Positions 10,587-21,095 of a DNA stretch of 64,000 nt are shown one piece after another (positions within the stretch are counted from its first letter, which is position 1; every line of letters starts with the position of its first letter). The notes beneath the pieces were generated by a model. That model ran no database searches. It saw only the letters and a program-made list of their open reading frames with translations, and had not been told where the DNA came from. The stretch comes from an uncultured Flavobacteriaceae bacterium (lineage in GTDB: Bacteria > Bacteroidota > Bacteroidia > Flavobacteriales > Flavobacteriaceae). The stretch lies in NCBI GenBank assembly GCA_947503005.1, contig CANNCA010000007.1:1-64000 (forward strand), in the 5' to 3' direction. The position numbers were made by a program, and so were the translations under genes.

Positions 10587-11774
10587 ATGAATACTAATTT
10601 TAAAATGGTCGCCAAGACCCTATTCGGTTTTGAAGAATTATTGGCTAAAGAACTTCGAAATCTCGGCGCCGGAAATGTGGAGGAGGGGGTGCGCAGCGTT
10701 TCTTTTGAAGGAGATACCGGGTTTATGTACAAAGCAAATCTTTGCTTACGTACGGCCATTAAGATCATCAAGCCCATTTATTCGTTTTCGGTACGAAATG
10801 AAAATGAGCTCTATCGCAACATTTACGCGATGGATTGGAACGAATATCTAACCGTCGACACTACTTTTTCTATAGACACCACTGTCAATTCGGAAAACTT
10901 TACCCACTCGTTGTATGTATCACAAAAAGCTAAAGACGCTATAGTAGACAAGTTTCGGGATACGGAGGGTAAGCGACCCAATGTTGATGTGAAACACCCC
11001 GATATCCGTTTGAACATTCATATCCAAAAAGAACACTGTAATATCTCTTTGGATAGTTCTGGGCGCTCTTTACATCAAAGAGGATATCGTTCAGCAACCA
11101 ATATCGCTCCCATAAACGAAGTTTTAGCCGCAGGGTTATTGTTATTAAGTGGTTGGGACGGCCAGAGTGATTTCTTAGATCCCATGTGCGGTAGTGGTAC
11201 GTTGTTGACCGAAGCCGCTATGATTGCCTGTAACATTCCTGTAAATATAAATCGAAAGGAATTCGCTTTTGAAAAATGGGACGATTTTGATGAAACTCTT
11301 TTTGAAAAGATAGTCGACTCCAGTTTGAACAAGACCCGCGAGTTCCATCATAAGATTATTGGTTATGACAAAGCACCTTCAGCGGTTAGAAAGGCTATTG
11401 CTAATGCAGAAAATGCCAATTTATCAGAATACATTACCGTAGAACGAAAGAATTTTTTCGAGACGGGCAAGTTTACGGAAAATCACCTTCACATGGTGTT
11501 CAATCCGCCGTATGGAGAACGATTGGACCGTGGTGATTTGGATTCTGATTTTGATGTAGAAGCTTTTTATTCAGATATTGGAGACACCTTAAAACAAGAA
11601 TATCCAGGAACCGATGCTTGGTTTATCACTTCGAATTTAGAAGCTTTGAAATATGTTGGGCTACGACCTTCTCGTAAAATTAAAGTATTCAATAGTCATT
11701 TGGAATCTCGGCTGGTTAAATATGTTATGTATGAAGGAAGCAAAAAAACGAAGAAGAATTTACCCAGCGAATAA
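10587..11774 (+). CDS. THUMP domain-containing class I SAM-dependent RNA methyltransferase (RlmL/Trm14-like)
   Basis: ORF; DPMCGSGTLLTEAAMIA and FNPPYGERL methyltransferase motifs. Confidence 0.9.
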   Translation: MNTNFKMVAKTLFGFEELLAKELRNLGAGNVEEGVRSVSFEGDTGFMYKANLCLRTAIKIIKPIYSFSVRNENELYRNIYAMDWNEYLTVDTTFSIDTTVNSENFTHSLYVSQKAKDAIVDKFRDTEGKRPNVDVKHPDIRLNIHIQKEHCNISLDSSGRSLHQRGYRSATNIAPINEVLAAGLLLLSGWDGQSDFLDPMCGSGTLLTEAAMIACNIPVNINRKEFAFEKWDDFDETLFEKIVDSSLNKTREFHHKIIGYDKAPSAVRKAIANAENANLSEYITVERKNFFETGKFTENHLHMVFNPPYGERLDRGDLDSDFDVEAFYSDIGDTLKQEYPGTDAWFITSNLEALKYVGLRPSRKIKVFNSHLESRLVKYVMYEGSKKTKKNLPSE

Positions 11775-11777
11775 GAG

Positions 11778-12548
11778 CTATTCTTGATTTTCCTCTAATT
11801 GTTGCGGTGCCACTTTTTTCTTTTTGTTCACTCTTGCCTTTCTATAAAGTGGGATGAAATAAGTTAGTGTAAAATTATAACCGATTCCGAATCGGGCTCC
11901 ATCAGTTACTTTATTGAAACCCGGTATAAAGAGGTTGCTAAAGTTTTCAGGTTCGTCGTTTTTGATGTAAGCTCCCAACCGAACACTTCCTCCTAAATAG
12001 ATATTGGCGAACAACTCGGCCTTGACTCCCACTACGAATTCTAACCATAAAGCACTCAGCCCGGTAAATTCCCTTGGGTCAGAAGAACCATTCACGAAGC
12101 TATCTGGATTCCAATAGCGGTTGGTATCGAAAATCTGATAATTGTTCAATGTCTGGCTAAAATTGCTGTAGGCCAAACGGCCACCTATATAAATGAGATT
12201 TTGCTCGCCATACCAATTGCCATAAGTGTTGTAATCGACACCTACTTTAAGATAACTTCCTGAGGTGGTAAAGTTGTACAAATCTTCTTGTCGGTCTCTT
12301 TTTTCGTTCCCCAGTTCGGCAGCTAAATACAGACTTTGGGTTATACGATAATCACCAACAATTTCAAACCCCGTATATTCCGGTTCAAAAAAGGTAATGG
12401 TGGGTCTGCTCAGGTCAATACCCAAACGAAGGCCATAGGCTTCCGTATAAACCAAAGTATCCTTGGGTTGTAAATTTATGGGCTTATCCTGAGCCTTGGT
12501 ACCAAGGGAAGATAAAAGCATTAATAGGCTAATGAAATATCTTGACAT
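11778..12548 (-). CDS. DUF6048 family outer-membrane-like protein
   Basis: ORF; signal peptide and beta-rich sequence; adjacent to DUF6452 and rlmD as in other flavobacteria. Confidence 0.6.
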   Translation of the reverse strand: MSRYFISLLMLLSSLGTKAQDKPINLQPKDTLVYTEAYGLRLGIDLSRPTITFFEPEYTGFEIVGDYRITQSLYLAAELGNEKRDRQEDLYNFTTSGSYLKVGVDYNTYGNWYGEQNLIYIGGRLAYSNFSQTLNNYQIFDTNRYWNPDSFVNGSSDPREFTGLSALWLEFVVGVKAELFANIYLGGSVRLGAYIKNDEPENFSNLFIPGFNKVTDGARFGIGYNFTLTYFIPLYRKARVNKKKKVAPQQLEENQE

Positions 12549-13041
12549 GGGCTGATAAAGTATCTTCTGTTTTTACCAAGGCTTTGGTAATTTCAATGTT
12601 TTGTATCCAATTGTCGGCATCTGGAGATAGGGTGGCATTCAGATTGTTATAGTTGCCAATGAAACCACAGGCTCGTCCAATGAATTCTTCTTCAACTTCA
12701 TAATTAAAGTTAATTCCATCGATATTTCCTGCTTCAAAGCCATCTTCGTCATCGGCCGAATCAATAATGAACAAAAACTCGGAAATGGTCTCGCCAGGAT
12801 TCAAGGGAATCGCAATTGAATCCAAAGTGCCCCTATCGGTAATGGTATTTACTGTAACATCTTTACCCACACCCACGACTCTAATGCTTGGTACTGCCTT
12901 AAATTCGGTAGTATTTACTGCATCGTAAAAGCGAATGACTAATTGTGGCGTATCACCTTCGACACAAATATCATCTTTCTCACAAGCAGAGAATGCTAGC
13001 GCTAGCAATAAGATTACAATGGGGATAATTTTCTTGAGCAT
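12529..13041 (-). CDS. DUF6452 family lipoprotein
   Basis: ORF; lipobox ALAFSACEKDD; start at internal ATG 13041. Confidence 0.65.
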   Translation of the reverse strand: MLKKIIPIVILLLALAFSACEKDDICVEGDTPQLVIRFYDAVNTTEFKAVPSIRVVGVGKDVTVNTITDRGTLDSIAIPLNPGETISEFLFIIDSADDEDGFEAGNIDGINFNYEVEEEFIGRACGFIGNYNNLNATLSPDADNWIQNIEITKALVKTEDTLSAHVKIFH

Positions 13042-13045
13042 TCGA

Positions 13046-14455
13046 TTATAGCTTTTCCAAAAGTACAATATTTTCAACGTGATACGTCTGCGGAAACATA
13101 TCCACCGGCTGCACTTTGATCACTTTATAATCGGCTTTCATCATTTCCAAGTCACGTGCCTGTGTTGCACTGTTACAACTCACGTAGACCAACTTTTCCG
13201 GGGCGATATTTAAGATTTGTTGAACAACATCCTTATGCATGCCATCTCTAGGTGGGTCTGTTATGATAACATCTGGTTTACCATGAGTAGCAATGAATTC
13301 TGCATTAAAAACCTTTTTCATGTCACCGACATAGAATTCCGCGTTTTCAATATGGTTATTCGCGGCGTTCGACCTAGCGTCGAAGATTGCCTCGGGTACA
13401 GATTCGATACCAACTACCTTTTTCGCTTTTTTAGCAACGAATTGTGCGATGGTTCCTGTTCCTGTGTAAAGGTCATAGACCAATTCTTTACCTGTTAGAC
13501 CGGCGAAGTCTCGTGTTAGTTTATATAATTTGTAGGCTTGTTCTGAATTTGTCTGATAAAAAGATTTCGCATTGATTTTGAATTGCAACCCTTCCATTTC
13601 ATCAAAAATATGATCACGGCCCGAGTAGCAGATAACTTCTTGATCATAAATGGTGTCGTTCTGTTTTGGATTGATCACATATTGTAACGAGGTAATTTCA
13701 GGAAAGGTTTTCTTCAAATGATCTAATAGAAGTTCCCTTTTATGCAAACCATCCTCAAAAAACTGAATGACTACCATGATTTCGCCCGTTGAGGATGTAC
13801 GTATCATCAAGGTGCGCAACATACCATATTGGTTTCTCGGGTTAAAAAATGAAATGTCATTTTTTGTAGCGAATTTTTTGGTTTCCAGACGAATAGCGTT
13901 TGATGGGTCTTCTTGAAGGTGGCATTTTTTAATATCCAAAATTTTATCCCACATGCCGGGAATGTGAAACCCTAATGCCTTTTTATCAGTAAAAACGGTA
14001 TCCGATTGTAGTTCCTCCAACGTCAACCAACGACTGTCGGAAAAGGAGAATTCCATCTTATTGCGATAGAAGTATTGCTTCTGAGAACCAACTATAGGGC
14101 TAACTTCAGGAAGTTCTAAATGCCCGATTCGTCTTAAATTGTTCTCTACCTCCTTTTGTTTATAGAACAATTGATGTTGATAACCCATATGCTGCCACTT
14201 ACAACCCCCACAGGTACCAAAATGTTCACAGACAGGTTCAGTACGTTTAGCGGATAGACTATGAAAGTTGATGGCGTTTCCTTCAAAATAATTCTTCCGT
14301 TTTTTGTGGGTCTGCACATCTACGATATCTCCTGGTACGGTGTTGGTCATAAATATGACCCTTCCGTCGGGAGCCTTACCTACCGTCTTTCCTTTAGCGC
14401 CAGCATCGATAACCTCAACTTTCTCAAAAATCTGACGCCTATTGTTTTTTCGCAT
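13046..14455 (-). CDS. rlmD: 23S rRNA (uracil-5-)-methyltransferase RlmD/RumA-like
   Basis: ORF; Fe-S motif CEHFGTCGGCKWQ; YDLYTGTGTIAQF; YVSCNSATQARDL. Confidence 0.93.
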   Translation of the reverse strand: MRKNNRRQIFEKVEVIDAGAKGKTVGKAPDGRVIFMTNTVPGDIVDVQTHKKRKNYFEGNAINFHSLSAKRTEPVCEHFGTCGGCKWQHMGYQHQLFYKQKEVENNLRRIGHLELPEVSPIVGSQKQYFYRNKMEFSFSDSRWLTLEELQSDTVFTDKKALGFHIPGMWDKILDIKKCHLQEDPSNAIRLETKKFATKNDISFFNPRNQYGMLRTLMIRTSSTGEIMVVIQFFEDGLHKRELLLDHLKKTFPEITSLQYVINPKQNDTIYDQEVICYSGRDHIFDEMEGLQFKINAKSFYQTNSEQAYKLYKLTRDFAGLTGKELVYDLYTGTGTIAQFVAKKAKKVVGIESVPEAIFDARSNAANNHIENAEFYVGDMKKVFNAEFIATHGKPDVIITDPPRDGMHKDVVQQILNIAPEKLVYVSCNSATQARDLEMMKADYKVIKVQPVDMFPQTYHVENIVLLEKL

Positions 14456-14577
14456 GAGGACAAAAGTATCAAAACCGCCGAAGTAATAACAGCTATATTT
14501 AAAAGGATATTCCTAAAAAAAGTTAAAAACAATTGAACTTTTTCGCTAATGGAATGTCTTTACAATAGAAATCTAAA

Positions 14578-15117
14578 ATGACCGACCCAGATAAAATATT
14601 CGATGGTTTGCTAGTACTGGAGTATAGAGCGGGAAGTAAAAGGGCTTTTAATCTTTTGGTGTCTAAATATCATTTAAAGTTGTGTAAGCATTCTTACTGG
14701 TATACTCGCGACATCGATGCTTCAAAAGATATTGTGCAAGACTGCTGGAAAATCATTATCAACAAGATCGACAGTTTGAAAGAACCAAATCTTTTTGCAA
14801 GTTGGGCGATGCGTATTGTCACCCGAAAGTCATTGGATTTTGAGAAACGAAATAAACGTGAGCTAGAAAGGCTGCAAGAATTTCATAAAACCAGGTTTTC
14901 AGAAGATGAAAATGACAACGTAAACCAAGAACCAGAAATAAAAAAACTGCGTTCGGCCTTGAAATTATTACCTAAAAAACAGCAAATTGTACTGCAACTG
15001 TTCTATACAGAAGATTATACATTAAAGGAAATAAGCACGATTTTAGACATTTCAGTAGGAACCGTAAAGTCCAGATTATTTCATGCACGCGAAAAATTAA
15101 AAACATTAATTAAATAA
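14578..15117 (+). CDS. RNA polymerase sigma-70 family (ECF-type) factor
   Basis: ORF; sigma region 2 (WYTRDIDASKDIVQDCWKI) and region 4 helix-turn-helix (LKEISTILDISVGTVKSRLFHAREKLK). Confidence 0.93.
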   Translation: MTDPDKIFDGLLVLEYRAGSKRAFNLLVSKYHLKLCKHSYWYTRDIDASKDIVQDCWKIIINKIDSLKEPNLFASWAMRIVTRKSLDFEKRNKRELERLQEFHKTRFSEDENDNVNQEPEIKKLRSALKLLPKKQQIVLQLFYTEDYTLKEISTILDISVGTVKSRLFHAREKLKTLIK

Positions 15118-15124
15118 AAATACC

Positions 15125-15508
15125 ATGAGTAAGGAAAAAGAAAGAATTGACGAATTGATCAAAGAGGCTTTGAACCACGAAGAAGCTAAGTTTTATGATG
15201 AGCTAGAAGAGCAGAATATTTTTGGAAAGATGGGGGAGGTTTATCGAGGAAAAATGGGGTGGCTTGCCATTATCATGAACATAGTATACCTAATTATATT
15301 TGGCTTGTTCGTTTATTGTATCGTTCGGTTTTTTGATACCGCAGTAACCAATGAACTCATTAAATGGGCTTCTGCTGGCTTTCTTTGTATGATTTTTATG
15401 GGCATGTTGAAGCTTTATTTTTGGATGCAAATGGATAAATACGATATTTTGAGAGAGCTAAAAAGGCTAGAACTTCAAGTAGCTACTTTATCAAACAAGG
15501 TAGATTAA
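15125..15508 (+). CDS. DUF6768-like small membrane protein, possible partner of the sigma factor
   Basis: ORF; 7 bp after the sigma factor; two TM segments. Confidence 0.55.
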   Translation: MSKEKERIDELIKEALNHEEAKFYDELEEQNIFGKMGEVYRGKMGWLAIIMNIVYLIIFGLFVYCIVRFFDTAVTNELIKWASAGFLCMIFMGMLKLYFWMQMDKYDILRELKRLELQVATLSNKVD

Positions 15509-15707
15509 TAGGGTAATCGCGCTGTAAATTAAATTAATAAGAGGCATATGAACGAAGTCTTTCACCTCTTTTCTAGTTTCTTTATCCTTTTTTGTAATTT
15601 AGCCATTCTACAAGGATGATTTCTCTCCTACGCTGAATTTTCGAACTTTCGAAAGGATAAAGGTATAGAAGGAATTACTGAAGTTTATTTAAAAGTAATT
15701 TACAATC

Positions 15708-16985
15708 ATGTCAGTTTTAGAAAGAATCACTTCTAAAGATGCAATCGCATTGGAAGAAAAGTATGGTGCACAAAATTATTATCCGTTACCGGTAGTGTTA
15801 AGTCGCGGGGAAGGTGTTTATGTTTGGGACGTGGAAGGAAAAAAGTATTACGATTTTCTTTCAGCCTATTCTGCAGTTAATCAAGGGCATTGTCATCCAA
15901 AAATCATCAATGCCCTAACATCACAGGCTCAGAACTTGACCCTGACGTCAAGGGCATTTTATAACGATAGGCTCGGTCGATATGAAAAATATGTAACCGA
16001 GTATTTTGGCTTTGACAAGGTATTGCCTATGAATACGGGCGCCGAAGCAGTAGAGACTGCCATTAAGTTGGCCCGTAAATGGGGTTATGAAAAAAAAGGT
16101 ATCCATGCCAACCAGGCTAAAATAATAGTCTGTCAGAATAATTTTCATGGTCGAACCGTGACTATTATTTCAGCATCGAACGACCCGGTGGCCACCGAGA
16201 ATTTCGGACCTTTCACACCTGGCATGATTTCAATAAGGTACAATGATATTGATGCCTTGAGGGAAGCGCTTGCCGATGAGAATGTGGCCGCTTTTTTGGT
16301 TGAACCTATTCAGGGTGAAGCGGGGGTTTACGTGCCCGATGAAAATTATATCAAAGAAGCGTGGCAGCTTTGCAAGGACAAAAATGTACTCTTTATGGCC
16401 GATGAAGTACAGACCGGTATCGCAAGGACAGGAAGATTACTAGCCACTTGTGGTAATTGCTCCTGCGATGATAAAAACTGTAGTGGGACACCCGAGGTCA
16501 AGCCGGATGTACTGATACTTGGAAAGGCGATATCAGGTGGGGTTTTTCCTGTGTCCGCTGTTTTGGCCAATAATGAGATTATGGAGGTGATTCGGCCAGG
16601 GAACCACGGGTCTACATTTGGAGGAAACCCCTTGGCCTGCGCTGTGGCAATTGCAGCACTAGAAGTCGTTAGAGAAGAGGATTTGGCGGTAAATGCATAT
16701 CAGCTTGGAGAGCTCTTTAGAGAAGAAATGCAAAAACTGGTTGATACTTCGAATATCGTGCGATTAGTTCGCGGAAAAGGACTTTTAAATGCTATTGTTA
16801 TCAATGATTCAGAAGATAGTTCCACTGCCTGGGATATTTGTATGGCCCTAAAGGAAAACGGACTCTTGGCGAAACCGACGCATGGAAACATTATTAGGTT
16901 CGCTCCGCCATTGGTGATGACCAAAGAACAATTATTAGATTGTATATCAATAATAACAAAAACCCTCTCACAATTCGAGAAATAA
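15708..16985 (+). CDS. rocD: Ornithine--oxo-acid transaminase
   Basis: [53 protein letters not shown]; class III PLP motif. Confidence 0.95.
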   Translation: MSVLERITSKDAIALEEKYGAQNYYPLPVVLSRGEGVYVWDVEGKKYYDFLSAYSAVNQGHCHPKIINALTSQAQNLTLTSRAFYNDRLGRYEKYVTEYFGFDKVLPMNTGAEAVETAIKLARKWGYEKKGIHANQAKIIVCQNNFHGRTVTIISASNDPVATENFGPFTPGMISIRYNDIDALREALADENVAAFLVEPIQGEAGVYVPDENYIKEAWQLCKDKNVLFMADEVQTGIARTGRLLATCGNCSCDDKNCSGTPEVKPDVLILGKAISGGVFPVSAVLANNEIMEVIRPGNHGSTFGGNPLACAVAIAALEVVREEDLAVNAYQLGELFREEMQKLVDTSNIVRLVRGKGLLNAIVINDSEDSSTAWDICMALKENGLLAKPTHGNIIRFAPPLVMTKEQLLDCISIITKTLSQFEK

Positions 16986-16990
16986 AAAAA

Positions 16991-17017
16991 TCCCCGAGCG
17001 ATCGGGGATTTTTTTTA
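16991..17017. terminator. Bidirectional intrinsic terminator between rocD and the convergent gene
   Basis: atccccga gcga tcggggat flanked by A-run and T-run. Confidence 0.85.
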
Positions 17018-17030
17018 CAACTTTTAGAAA

Positions 17031-17333
17031 TCAATTGGCATTGGCCGCGGTCGCGAAAATTGCAATGATTACACCAAAATAAATAATGGTCAAAATCAGT
17101 ATGATTGCTGACAAAGCGATGCCTATATACGAAAGTATCCTGCCAGTTTTTACATTTTCAAATCCTGAGTATTCCCCGGGGTTTTCATTGTAAATCTGTT
17201 CTGCTTTCTTGGCATTTGAGAGTCCTATGATGCTGAATATAGCTCCAAAAGGTCCGCAACAAAATAAAGAACCAACAATTGAAATAATTCCGAAAGTCAA
17301 GGCGTTACTGGCGCCCGGTAGTGGTTGATTCAT
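17031..17333 (-). CDS. CCC-motif membrane protein
   Basis: ORF; FCCGPFGAIFSIIGLSNAKKA. Confidence 0.65.
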   Translation of the reverse strand: MNQPLPGASNALTFGIISIVGSLFCCGPFGAIFSIIGLSNAKKAEQIYNENPGEYSGFENVKTGRILSYIGIALSAIILILTIIYFGVIIAIFATAANAN

Positions 17334-17334
17334 A

Positions 17335-17673
17335 TTATTCCGCTTCTAAGCCAAATTCTTCCATTGCTTCTTGAACTTTTTCCATATAACCATCGATACC
17401 TCCCATTTGTTGTATCTGGTAGATTGTATATAATAAGGTCAAGGCGCCGATTACCAGCCCTATAATGGCGACGGTCTTCGCTGTCTTTAGCTGACTGAAA
17501 TTTGAATAATTTTCCGGATTTTGTTGATATGTTTTCGCATCTTTTGAAGTTAAGAAAAGCGCTATACCTGACATGATTACGCCACCTAGTCCAGAACTAC
17601 AGAAGCAGCATAAGAAAGAGATGATGCCTAGCACCAAGGCAATTGTGACATTGGGTAATTTTTGTTGTTCCAT
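17335..17673 (-). CDS. CCC-motif membrane protein (paralogue)
   Basis: ORF; FLCCFCSSGLGGVIMSGIALFLTSKDAK, similar architecture to the neighbouring gene. Confidence 0.6.
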   Translation of the reverse strand: MEQQKLPNVTIALVLGIISFLCCFCSSGLGGVIMSGIALFLTSKDAKTYQQNPENYSNFSQLKTAKTVAIIGLVIGALTLLYTIYQIQQMGGIDGYMEKVQEAMEEFGLEAE

Positions 17674-17688
17674 AATTTTAGGTTTGTT

Positions 17689-17982
17689 TTAAAAGAATTT
17701 TAAAATATAGTTGATTAATATAAGGGCAACACTACTGCTCATTAGAGTTATGATAATCTTATTGGCATATTTGATTTTAAAAAATACATCCGCCAATAAA
17801 AATGCGAATAAGGGTAAAATGGTATAGATGGCCGGGTACATTTCAAAAGCCGCGACAAATTCCCCTTGAAATAAATACGTCACAGATCGTTGAAGACCAC
17901 AACCTGGGCAGTCAAAACCGAATAGCTTTTTGGTGAAGCACGGTAGCATGTAATCTTCTATATGAAATGGAAGTATTTTCAC
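17689..17982 (-). CDS. DUF2752 domain-containing membrane protein
   Basis: ORF; CPGCGLQRSVTYLFQGEF signature. Confidence 0.85.
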   Translation of the reverse strand: MKILPFHIEDYMLPCFTKKLFGFDCPGCGLQRSVTYLFQGEFVAAFEMYPAIYTILPLFAFLLADVFFKIKYANKIIITLMSSSVALILINYILKFF

Positions 17983-17994
17983 AGGAAATCAAAT

Positions 17995-18023
17995 TTGTCC
18001 TCCGAAAATTACCATTATTTTTG
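17995..18023 (+). promoter_or_regulatory. Bacteroidota-type promoter upstream of the Smr-domain gene
   Basis: TTG (17995-17997), 18 bp spacer, TATTTTTG (18016-18023), matching TTG-N17-23-TAnnTTTG. Confidence 0.6.
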
Positions 18024-18041
18024 TGGTTATAAAACAATTTT

Positions 18042-18584
18042 ATGTCAGATTTTCAAATCGGGGATGCAGTCGAGACATTGGATGATACGATAACGGGTCG
18101 AATTATCACTGTGCAAGAAAACACCGTTTACATAGAAACCGATGATGGTTTTCAAATGACATTTGATGCTTCCGAGTTGGTTAAAATCGTTGGTGAAATC
18201 TCGGTCAGCAATTATGAAGTGGCGCAAATAAAATCCGAAAAGGAGATTCCTAAGAAGAAGAAATCCCATTCCATAAGGCCAAAAGAGCGGACTGCCCCAA
18301 AAATGGAAGTAGATCTTCATATTCACCAACTGACAGAATCCGATAAGGGAATGAGTAATTATGATATGCTCAACTTACAACTTGAAACTGCAAAGCGGCA
18401 ATTAGAATTCGCCATACGAAAACGTATTCAAAAGGTGGTTTTTATTCATGGGGTAGGTGAAGGTGTACTTAAAGAAGAATTAAAATACCTTTTCGGCAGG
18501 TACGAGAACGTAAAATACTACGATGCCGATTATCAAAAATACGGTCTGGGCGCCACTGAAGTTTATATTTTTCAGAACACGTAA
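18042..18584 (+). CDS. Smr/MutS2 C-terminal domain-containing protein
   Basis: ORF; EVDLHIHQL ... VVFIHGVGEGVLKEELKYLFGRY Smr motifs. Confidence 0.85.
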   Translation: MSDFQIGDAVETLDDTITGRIITVQENTVYIETDDGFQMTFDASELVKIVGEISVSNYEVAQIKSEKEIPKKKKSHSIRPKERTAPKMEVDLHIHQLTESDKGMSNYDMLNLQLETAKRQLEFAIRKRIQKVVFIHGVGEGVLKEELKYLFGRYENVKYYDADYQKYGLGATEVYIFQNT

Positions 18585-18586
18585 TT

Positions 18587-19120
18587 CTATTGGCCCTCTT
18601 CGGTCGGGACCGCAGTTGTGACCGTACCGAAATTATTGATGCTTAAGTCAGTGATTCGACTATTGTCAGAGGTAACCAATGAAATACCACTAAGGGTAAT
18701 TGTATGTTCATAATTTGTGGAGTCCGTACTGATGACAGTATTGATGAAAACAGAGCCTCCTTCCGCAATAATCTCTTCAACAACTGTTGGTTCTGTCAAC
18801 GGAATTTCACTGCAGAAATAGTTCTTTGATACGTTGTCCGAGAAGGTTCGGTAGGTAATTTTAGTAGATCCTGATGCACTTACGCTTTTTTCAATTTCCG
18901 CTTCAGAAACTTCGTTCAAAATGGCGTCGGCAGGCAATTCTAAAATAAGTGCTTCGGTATCATTTAATTTGAAGAGTACATTGGTACTGTTCGCTTCGAT
19001 AGGATTATTATCGCAAACTTCTATACTCGCACTGTCAAAATCTAATGTTTCTATTTGAAGATCACCGTCATCACAAGCCAGAAATGTTGCAAGAAGCGCG
19101 AATACCAAGATTTTTTTCAT
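18587..19120 (-). CDS. Hypothetical lipoprotein
   Basis: ORF; lipobox ALLATFLACDDGD. Confidence 0.6.
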   Translation of the reverse strand: MKKILVFALLATFLACDDGDLQIETLDFDSASIEVCDNNPIEANSTNVLFKLNDTEALILELPADAILNEVSEAEIEKSVSASGSTKITYRTFSDNVSKNYFCSEIPLTEPTVVEEIIAEGGSVFINTVISTDSTNYEHTITLSGISLVTSDNSRITDLSINNFGTVTTAVPTEEGQ

Positions 19121-19219
19121 GACCCAAATTTAATCGAAATAAACTGTAAGTTTAGCCTGTATTCACTAGAAATTAACTTTATTTCGGTTAATTTTGGCAA
19201 GTTTAAATTTTAAGGAGCT

Positions 19220-20365
19220 ATGGAAAACGTTTACCTCGACAACGCCGCAACCACCCGTGTAAGGGACACTGTAATTGCGAAAATGCAAGAAGCTCTTGGT
19301 ATATATGGTAATCCGTCTTCAACTCATAGTTTTGGTCGTTCAGCAAAGACAGCTGTTGAAAGTGCGAGAAAGACGATAGCCAAGTATATGAACGCACATC
19401 CGTCTGAAATCATATTTACTTCAGGAGGTACCGAGGCCGATAATATGATACTGCGTTGTGCACTACGGGATTTAGGGGTGCAGACGATTATTACAACCAA
19501 AATTGAACATCACGCCGTACTTCATACCGTTGAAGAACTGCACGAAAAGTGGGGCGTAGCATTGCATTTTGTGGATTTAGATGAATATGGAAATCCTAAG
19601 CTCTCTCATTTGGAATCTTTGCTGAAAGCGGATACTACTAAAAAGTTGGTCAGTCTGATGCACGTAAACAATGAGGTAGGAAATATAATCGAGTTAGACC
19701 CTGTGTGTGCTTTATGTGCCGAACACAATGCTTTATTTCATTCGGATACTGTTCAATCTGTAGGTCATTTTCTATGGGATGTTCAGCAAACCCCTGTAGA
19801 TTTTTTAACTGCTGCGGCCCATAAGTTTCATGGACCCAAGGGCGTTGGCTTTGCCTATATCAAAAGGAATTCTGGCATGGGCTGTATGATTTCAGGCGGC
19901 GCCCAAGAACGTGGTCATCGAGCAGGTACAGAATCCTTTCACAATATTGTTGGACTTGAGGAAGCTTTTACCGCTGCCTATGATAATTTGGAGGAAGAAA
20001 AAGCCTATGTCACCGAATTGAAACGTTATTTTATCGAAAAGGTAAACCAAGAAATTCCGGATGCAAAATTCAATGGTTATTCAGGTGATTTAGAGAAAAG
20101 TACGTACACTTTGGTCAATGTTCGTTTGCCGATGGATGCACAAAAGGCCTTGATGCTATTATTTCATTTGGATATTAAAGGAATTGCCTGTTCGAAAGGA
20201 AGTGCCTGTCAATCGGGAAGCAATAAGGGATCTCACGTACTTACTGAAATTTTGGATGAGGAAGAACAGCAAAAACCTTCCATTCGTTTTTCGTTTTCCA
20301 AATACAACACCAAAGAAGAATTGGACTATTCAATCAGTGTATTGAAGGAATTTATAGCCCAATAA
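19220..20365 (+). CDS. Cysteine desulfurase family protein
   Basis: ORF; VYLDNAATTRV, HKFHGPKGVGFAYIK, catalytic-Cys loop SKGSACQSGS. Confidence 0.92.
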   Translation: MENVYLDNAATTRVRDTVIAKMQEALGIYGNPSSTHSFGRSAKTAVESARKTIAKYMNAHPSEIIFTSGGTEADNMILRCALRDLGVQTIITTKIEHHAVLHTVEELHEKWGVALHFVDLDEYGNPKLSHLESLLKADTTKKLVSLMHVNNEVGNIIELDPVCALCAEHNALFHSDTVQSVGHFLWDVQQTPVDFLTAAAHKFHGPKGVGFAYIKRNSGMGCMISGGAQERGHRAGTESFHNIVGLEEAFTAAYDNLEEEKAYVTELKRYFIEKVNQEIPDAKFNGYSGDLEKSTYTLVNVRLPMDAQKALMLLFHLDIKGIACSKGSACQSGSNKGSHVLTEILDEEEQQKPSIRFSFSKYNTKEELDYSISVLKEFIAQ

Positions 20366-20369
20366 CGAT

Positions 20370-21038
20370 TTAGCCGTTAGACCTTTTATCTTTCTTGCGA
20401 TTCTTGCGTTTTTCCCGGTCATACGGAAATTTTCTTGTCGCTAGTTTCATCATTCGATCAATAAGGTCGTCTGTATTTTTTCCTGACTTTTTGTTGATTT
20501 CCTTTTCATACTTCCAAAGCAGTTTACCCGTGATACCATCGCTAATTTTTATTCCGATTCTACCATAATTGGCATCGCCCAAAAAATAATCTAAAAAACT
20601 GAAATCATCGGGAATTCCCTTTGAAAGCAGAACGTTCAGGTCAAGGTTCCCACTAATGATACCATCGACATCTAAAATATCGCTTAACTCTTTTATGGTG
20701 TAGATATCAATATTTTCGTAGGTAATGTTGTTCTTAGCTAGAATAGCATTGGTGTTCTTGATGTTCTGAAAATCTACGGAAAATCGCTTTTTTCTTTTTC
20801 GTTTTGAAAAGTAGGTCTCCAGAGCGTTTTGAACCGCGTAACCTTCCATCTCTTCCCGTTGCTCTAATTCTTCTTTTGTCACCTCGTCTTTCAAATCGAG
20901 ATTTGTAAGAAAAGGCATTATCGCAAGCACTTCATGACCTTCGCTCAAATCATCGAATTTTGAACTTTCATAAATGTTCTTCTGTGCACTTAGTGCAATA
21001 CCTATAAACAAAAAAATATAAAATAAGGTGTTCTTCAT
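20370..21038 (-). CDS. Secreted hypothetical protein
   Basis: ORF; signal peptide; no family recognised with certainty. Confidence 0.5.
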   Translation of the reverse strand: MKNTLFYIFLFIGIALSAQKNIYESSKFDDLSEGHEVLAIMPFLTNLDLKDEVTKEELEQREEMEGYAVQNALETYFSKRKRKKRFSVDFQNIKNTNAILAKNNITYENIDIYTIKELSDILDVDGIISGNLDLNVLLSKGIPDDFSFLDYFLGDANYGRIGIKISDGITGKLLWKYEKEINKKSGKNTDDLIDRMMKLATRKFPYDREKRKNRKKDKRSNG

Positions 21039-21095
21039 TAGAGTTATAATTTGAAAGTACTGTACCGCTCAATGTTTATTCAATAGTTATGCCAA

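Noticed and set aside
15624-15660. TTCGAA-type inverted repeat in the rocD upstream region
   Set aside because: Short palindrome without T-run, promoter alignment or conservation evidence.
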